This document shows, piece after piece, positions 62,097 through 64,000 of a stretch of 64,000 nucleotides of DNA (position 1 is its first letter; each line of letters begins with the position of its first letter). The stretch comes from Fluoribacter gormanii (GTDB lineage Bacteria; Pseudomonadota; Gammaproteobacteria; Legionellales; Legionellaceae). The translations under genes and the position numbers were made by a program. The DNA lies in the NCBI RefSeq assembly GCF_900156395.1, contig NZ_FTNL01000013.1:46541-110540 (forward strand). The letters run 5' to 3'. The notes under the pieces were generated by a model. The model worked only from the letters and a program-made list of their open reading frames with translations, was not told where the DNA came from and ran no database searches.

Positions 62097-63151
62097 TTAG
62101 CTATTACCTACAGTTAAACCTTGAGAGCTCAAATCAGTGTCCGCTACCTCTGTGGAGCATTCCGATTTTAAGGCATCCAGACTTGATTTTATTTCTTTGA
62201 ATTTTTCAACACCAGTTGAAATTTTTTCGCGCTTTTCTCGATTATCTATTTCTTTTGCAATATCTTCTAATCCCAGGCCAGATTGAGTTACAAGGGCGGC
62301 TAAAAATTTTACAAAAAGTTCAAAGCCTTTGATTACCTTGTGGGCTGCTGAATACCTGTCTTCATTAATTTTTGCTAGATATTTGGGAGTAGATAATTTA
62401 GCTGATTCCTCAAGTTTTATTTTGTAATAATCAATTGGCGCGTTAATTTCGGTAATTCCTTGCCGTTTGAGTTGATTATCTCCAGCCTGCAAGACCTTTG
62501 CATTCAAATTAGCCTTGTCTACTATCTTTAATATATTCTCTGTCAGATCTTTATCGTATACCCCATTTTGAAAATTCGCACTTAATGTTACTTCCTTACC
62601 TTCTTTTATCTGACGCACCATCGTATCTATTTCGTTCTGAGGTATGGGCTTGTGATCACTACATCGCCACTGCTGGCATTCTTTTTTTAGCTCAGAACTT
62701 AAATGTTGTGCATAATTTTCGTGTGGTCTTCGGAAACACTCAACGTATACATTTTTCAGTAGCGTCGCCCTAGATTGATTAATTTGATTTAAAAATCTAA
62801 GAAAATCTTCTGGTTCTTTAACAAGCTCCCTTTCTGTGGATTGCATATATAATCCTGTTGAAAGCCAGAATAGTGTATCGGTACACTTTTGTGTATCCTG
62901 CCCTGACCCAAAACTAGTCTCTCGAAGGATTTCGCAATAATCTTTAATTTCTTCATCATTTAATTTAAAGCGAGAAAGATAATCACTCAGCTCTTTTTTA
63001 GAAACGTGATGTACATATCCCGAGTTACTGTTTCGGATTTCTGAAGTGCATACTGTTTGGCATTCTCATCAGCTTTATTAGAGATTTTTCTTAGGAGTAT
63101 CAATAATGGAGCACCATTACCCTTACTGAGTTCAATTAATTCTTTAGACAT
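62097..63151 (-). pseudogene. Putative effector gene split at an A6 run
   Basis: A start at 63151 with AAGGG upstream opens MSKELIELSKGNGAPLLILL and continues to FLKKS and a stop near 62987. One extra base in the A6 run at 62994-62999 (minus strand A) joins it to KKELSDYLSRFKLNDEEIKD, which then runs without stop through FWLSTGLYMQSTEREL to the end at 62097. The repaired protein would be about 351 residues, helical and charged, with no known domain. The 3' part alone has an ATG at 62846 giving 249 residues. A genuine frameshift, slippage-controlled expression or a sequencing error are all possible. Confidence 0.65.
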
Positions 63152-63411
63152 AAAATATACCCTTCCACCACCTTATTTATAATATAGTCTAAAAATATTA
63201 ACTTAGTATTGAGTCTTATACGTGCTCCGTGTCACGCTAATTCGCTCAGGTGCAATGGAGCATATTCAATGATCACAATCTCCTCTGCGTTCTGTTTTTT
63301 TGTATATTTAGATCTGAAATTATAGAAATTATTCACTCAAATAACAAAAATCAGTTTAGAACATCTATACTAATTTATGATTTCAACACTTAACTAGGGA
63401 AGGAACGTATC

Positions 63412-63852
63412 ATGTATAGAAAACTTATACAGACCGCTGCATTTACATGTGCACTGGCACTTAGTCCTGTAGTATTGGCTCATTCTGGAGAATGCGGAGA
63501 GGGATTTAAAAGCATGGTTGAATCACTAAAACTTGATGACAGCCAAAAAGCTAAAATAAAACCTATTTTAGACCAACTTAAAACATCAATGAAAAATGAT
63601 TTTGATCAAATGAAGGATTTAAGTCAACAAATCAATCAACAAGCAGAATCAGCCACCATGGATCAATCAGCAGTAGACGGTTTAATTGATAAAAAAACAA
63701 AACTTATTGGTGATATGATGAAAGCTAAAGTCACCGCAAAAAATCAAATTTTTTCGGTACTTAATCCTCAACAAAAAACAGAACTGCAAAATAAGATGAA
63801 AAAGATGGAAGATAAAATGGAAAAACAATTTAAGAATTGCCACAAAGAATAA
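63412..63852 (+). CDS. CpxP/Spy-like periplasmic LTXXQ protein
   Basis: A 146-residue exported helical protein. The signal peptide ends after SPVVLA (about residue 23). Two LTXXQ-like motifs are present as SLKLDDSQKAKI and VLNPQQKTEL, the signature of CpxP and Spy, which act as periplasmic chaperones or stress sensors. The mature protein is Lys, Met and Gln rich. The start has AAGGAA upstream of the ATG at 63412. It is monocistronic and closed by a clear hairpin. Stress-induced expression is likely from the family but is not shown here. Confidence 0.85.
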   Translation: MYRKLIQTAAFTCALALSPVVLAHSGECGEGFKSMVESLKLDDSQKAKIKPILDQLKTSMKNDFDQMKDLSQQINQQAESATMDQSAVDGLIDKKTKLIGDMMKAKVTAKNQIFSVLNPQQKTELQNKMKKMEDKMEKQFKNCHKE

Positions 63853-63870
63853 ATAAAGATTGTATTTTTT

Positions 63871-63901
63871 AATTCAGGAACAAGTTATTTGTTCCTGAAT
63901 T
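63871..63901 (+). terminator. Strong hairpin after the Spy-like gene
   Basis: AATTCAGGAACAA and TTGTTCCTGAATT form a perfect 13-bp stem with a 5-base loop, 18 bases after the stop. T6 precedes it at 63865-63870, which would serve as the A-run side for a bidirectional terminator. Confidence 0.65.
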
Positions 63902-63910
63902 TGTAACTCC

Positions 63911-63954
63911 CCACGTCATCCCGAACCCAAGCGCAGCGAGGGTGAGGGATCTCC
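63911..63954. repeat. REP-like repeat unit
   Basis: CGTCATCCCGAACCC, then AGCGCAGCGAGGGTGAGGGA and TCTCC resemble a dispersed intergenic repeat seen in many proteobacterial genomes. Only one copy lies in the window. Confidence 0.4.
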
Positions 63955-64000
63955 TGTCAGGTGGAACAATTTTTAAAGAATCGATTGATACAAATCATTC

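Noticed and set aside
1..64000. CRISPR arrays, tRNA and rRNA genes
   Set aside because: No regularly spaced repeats and no tRNA- or rRNA-like sequence were seen by eye on either strand.

Overview
The window is a low-GC, gene-dense gammaproteobacterial chromosome segment that looks like a Legionella species other than a close L. pneumophila strain. The case rests on: a near-twin of the Legionella spectinomycin kinase APH(9)-Ia; ankyrin-repeat, OTU-protease, SNARE-like, kinase-like and papain-fold proteins of the kind secreted by the Dot/Icm system; many orphan proteins ending in acidic C-terminal tails; and very AT-rich intergenic DNA. No tRNA, rRNA, CRISPR array or replication origin was seen.

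Layout. 1-9 kb: the 5' part of pepN, a 2H phosphoesterase-like gene, a GAF-class III nucleotide cyclase, a tandem pair of permuted NlpC/P60-like putative effectors, two orphans and yqhA. 9-17.4 kb: a divergent pair, an alpha-2-macroglobulin homologue and pbpC, forming a periplasmic defence and repair pair. 17.4-22.9 kb: orphan, secreted and effector-like genes. 23-26.2 kb: a small biosynthetic locus with a type III polyketide synthase divergent from a methyltransferase and a flavoprotein. 26.3-34.9 kb: a mobile-element-rich stretch with effector-like genes, an IS30 copy, a SNAP-25-like Qbc-SNARE gene, a murB, a 154-bp inverted-repeat cassette holding a DUF559 gene and an IS5 remnant, a kinase-like gene and aph(9). 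34.9-49.4 kb: a giant ankyrin protein, a remnant of a second aph copy, an exported amidase, a third papain-like effector with a coiled coil, housekeeping genes (Na+/Ca2+ exchanger family, CoA-binding protein, GrpB-GNAT fusion, Mut7-C protein), a Lot-like OTU protease and another ankyrin protein. 49.5-53.8 kb: methyltransferase-like and acyltransferase genes, and an NAD-dependent formate dehydrogenase. 53.8-58 kb: a gene graveyard where Tn3, IS66 and IS4 remnants interrupt a duplicated putative effector family, with a stray 3' end of an OTU gene. 58-64 kb: an orphan, a flavoprotein, a glutaredoxin-membrane fusion divergent from a MerR regulator over a mer-like operator, a putative effector gene broken at an A6 run, and a CpxP/Spy-like protein.

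How it fits together. Core genes (pepN, yqhA, pbpC/A2M, fdh, exchanger) are interleaved with host-manipulation candidates. Several of these occur as internal families within the window: three papain-fold proteins, two proteins sharing a C-terminal module, two ending in the same roughly 120-residue domain, and two OTU copies of which one is a fragment. Partial copies beside intact ones, together with transposon remnants, show an effector repertoire growing by duplication and decaying by insertion. All functional statements come from reading the sequence and recognising motifs; no search was run.
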